Source of the DNA: Cryoendolithus antarcticus
Lineage: Eukaryota; Ascomycota; Dothideomycetes; Cladosporiales; Cladosporiaceae
DNA: 64,000 nucleotides
Direction of reading: 5' to 3'
Assembly (NCBI GenBank): GCA_002077065.1
Contig: NAJO01000001.1
Location: 434,001-498,000 of the forward strand
The translations under genes and the position numbers were made by a program. The notes below the pieces were generated by a model, which was not told the origin of the DNA, made no database searches, and was given only the letters and a program-made list of their open reading frames with translations. This document shows positions 62,320 to 64,000 of this stretch, in pieces; the stretch's first letter is position 1; each line of letters opens with the position of its first letter.

Positions 62320-63169
62320 ATGGCTTCCCCACGCGTCGTACTCATCACTGGAGCCAACTCAGGCATCGGATACGAGACTGCCAAAGCCTTAATCCAGTCT
62401 ACCAAGCCATACCATATCCTCTTTGGCAGTAGATCGACCGACAAGGGCAATTCCGCTCTGAAGGCTTTGCAGGGTGAATGTCCACAGGCGTCCAACAAGG
62501 CCGAGCTCTTGCTTGTGGATGTGACGAGTGACGACTCGATCGATCAAGCGTTCAAGCAGATCGAGAAATCGCCTGGTCGCTTGGATGTGCTGATCAACAA
62601 CGCTGGTGCGCTCCAGTTACTCAATTCTCCCTTCTACAATGCTGACACTCAAAGCAGGCGCCAACTTTGACATCCCCCATCTCCGCGGAGAATGCACTCT
62701 CCGCGAATCGTTCACAAAAGCCTACGACGCCAACGTAGCAGGCGCCCACATCCTGACGTACACTCTCGCACCTCTTCTCCTCGCCTCTCCGGACCCACGC
62801 CTCATCTTCGTCGCCGGCCTCTCGGCCATCAACCAAGCCTCTCGCGCCTACTTCCCTACCCCTGCCCAACCCACAGGCTGGCCCAAGCCAACGCCAACGT
62901 TCGAAGTCATCGGCTATCGCGCGAGCAAAGTTGCACTGAACATGCTTATGCTTGACTGGGCGCACAAGCTCAAAGCCGATGGGGTGAGAGTCTGGGCTGT
63001 GCTGCCGGGATTGCTGGCGACGAATCTTGGTGGCGTGCCGGAGATGGCGAAGGCAATGGGAGCCGGGCATCCGAGCGCGGGAGGGAATGTGATGTTAAAA
63101 GTCGTCGAAGGGGAAATGGATCATTTGAGTGGGAAGTTGATCGACAAGAATGGGGAGAGAGAGTATTAG
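62320..63169 (+). CDS. Short-chain dehydrogenase/reductase
   Basis: NAD(P)-dependent oxidoreductase of the classical SDR family; substrate unknown. Exons 62320-62605 and 62658-63169 give 265 residues. Visible motifs: VVLITGANSGIGYETAKAL (TGxxxGIG cofactor site), LFGSRST (Arg favouring NADPH), LLVDVTSDDS, LDVLINNAG (NNAG, with the intron splitting the last Gly), DANVAGAHILTYTLAPLLL, FVAGLSAI where the catalytic Ser is expected, and GYRASKVALNML (YxxxK). The C-terminus ENG-like NGEREY is short. The exact pathway cannot be read; no biosynthetic cluster surrounds it. Confidence 0.9.
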
Positions 63170-63628
63170 TGGACTGTAATCTCGCAATCAATGCATTTAC
63201 CGCTCTTTCGGCTCCAAACCTGATACCGAATTGGTCTGCTTGACTTAGTGCTACTGCACCAGAGTGATGCATTCGAGGGCAGTGGTCGAACTACTCGAGG
63301 CCTGGTAATACTGCTTTCGCCTTGGGTAAATAAATGCATTGCAGTGTTCTAATGCGAGGAAAGTAGTCATTCGCATTCTGCTTTCAGAAATCACGGGATG
63401 AGCGAAGATTTGCCACTCAGCATTGATGCATATGATAATCTCACTATCGCGGACAGTCATATGGATGCACAAGACGCTTCAGACATCTTGTGAGGAGAGG
63501 TGTAAGTAGTTATGATGTAAATTGAATACTGGCTAGCAGTGTGTTACAGAAACTTCTTCGCTCCCATCTACTTTTCCTCAACACCTTTGATCATGATGCA
63601 TCCTGTTCTTGACTTCCGACTCCCGTCT
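63170..63628. other. Intergenic between convergent genes
   Basis: 459 bp of 3' sequence between the dehydrogenase and the GH7 cellulase. Nothing recognised. Confidence 0.45.
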
Positions 63629-64000
63629 CTACAAGCACTGCGAGTAGTAGTCGTTGGAGACTTTGCAGGTGCTGCCAGACGCGCACCAGGTAGCACCTCC
63701 CCAGCCCTTGCCACCGCACTGGCCGTACTTAGCAGCGCAGTTAGCGGACGAAGTCGTGGTCGTGGCGGCTTTCGTAGTCGTGGTCGTAGGCTTGACCGTA
63801 GTCGTGGTTGTCACACCGATTGTGGTAGTGCTGACCTTCGTGGTGGAAGAGGAAGTCGCGGGCTTCGTGCTTGATGAAGTCGCTGGCTTGGATGAGGAGC
63901 TGGAACCGCCATTGCCACCCTGGGCTGGGGTGCCGGAGTAGGTGGAGCCGATGGGGCCGACCTTGATGTTGCTGTAGATGACAGTCGCGCCTGGGGTGTT
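63629..64000 (-). CDS. GH7 cellobiohydrolase with CBM1, 3' end only
   Basis: C-terminal end of a secreted cellulase; the gene continues past the window edge at 64000. From the edge inward the minus strand reads [20 protein letters not shown], the closing strand of GH7 cellobiohydrolases. It is followed by a Ser/Thr/Lys/Pro linker of about 60 residues ([20 protein letters not shown], then Thr runs), likely O-glycosylated. A fungal cellulose-binding CBM1 then ends the protein: [20 protein letters not shown], then [15 protein letters not shown]. The aromatic binding face of CBM1 has Trp, Tyr and Tyr, and all cysteines are present. The catalytic residues lie outside the window. The enzyme cleaves cellobiose from cellulose chain ends. 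Confidence 0.9.
   Translation of the reverse strand, partial: NTPGATVIYSNIKVGPIGSTYSGTPAQGGNGGSSSSSKPATSSSTKPATSSSTTKVSTTTIGVTTTTTVKPTTTTTKAATTTTSSANCAAKYGQCGGKGWGGATWCASGSTCKVSNDYYSQCL

Overview
The window is nuclear DNA from a filamentous ascomycete. It is gene-dense and moderately GC-rich. Genes carry short introns (about 50-180 bp) with GT-AG ends and branch sites such as TACTAAT and CTAAC. The gene set is typical of Pezizomycotina: a septation GTPase, a HAM1-domain protein, Dsc1/Tul1, a GH7 cellulase with a CBM1 module, and an expanded F-box-like family of the kind seen in Capnodiales and Mycosphaerellales. A Dothideomycete is the best guess, as an inference from protein style and not from a search.

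Layout. 1-9 kb: uracil phosphoribosyltransferase, a secreted SGNH hydrolase, CDC48 (minus strand) and TOM40 (minus). 9-15 kb: a 6-phosphofructo-2-kinase whose phosphatase half has lost its active-site histidine, class II aldolase (convergent with it) and PRP19. 15-24 kb: a RING protein with two SUMO-interacting motifs, the fatty-acid elongation dehydratase PHS1, a small F-box-like protein and a homeobox transcription factor. 24-35 kb: DNA polymerase delta catalytic subunit, diverging from the Spg1/Tem1 GTPase across a promoter with ACGCG boxes; an orphan ORF; Dsc1/Tul1; and an unknown single-pass membrane protein.

35-47 kb is the most unusual part. Six head-to-tail plus-strand paralogues of an F-box-like family are present, with an adaptin-binding p34/Irc6-type gene, SmD3 and the PFA3 palmitoyltransferase lying among them. 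Three paralogues are intact. The other three each have exactly one in-frame stop (TGA, TAG, TAA) with the frame open on both sides. In one of them the TGA falls exactly where the family has a conserved tryptophan.

47-64 kb: EBP2; HSBP1 with an apparent GC-AG intron; the PUS4/TruB pseudouridine synthase; an RFTS-domain protein resembling the heterochromatin factors Raf2/DIM-7; a two-copy 116-bp repeat in a long intergenic stretch; the HAM1-domain protein with a 26-nt internal exon; a DUF1264 protein; the H3K79 methyltransferase DOT1; a short-chain dehydrogenase; and the 3' end of a GH7 cellobiohydrolase with CBM1, cut by the window edge.

Most genes are conserved housekeeping genes. Splice junctions were chosen by reading donor, acceptor and frame and by matching remembered family motifs; none has been tested against transcripts. 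No tRNA, rRNA, transposon or CRISPR array was recognised.
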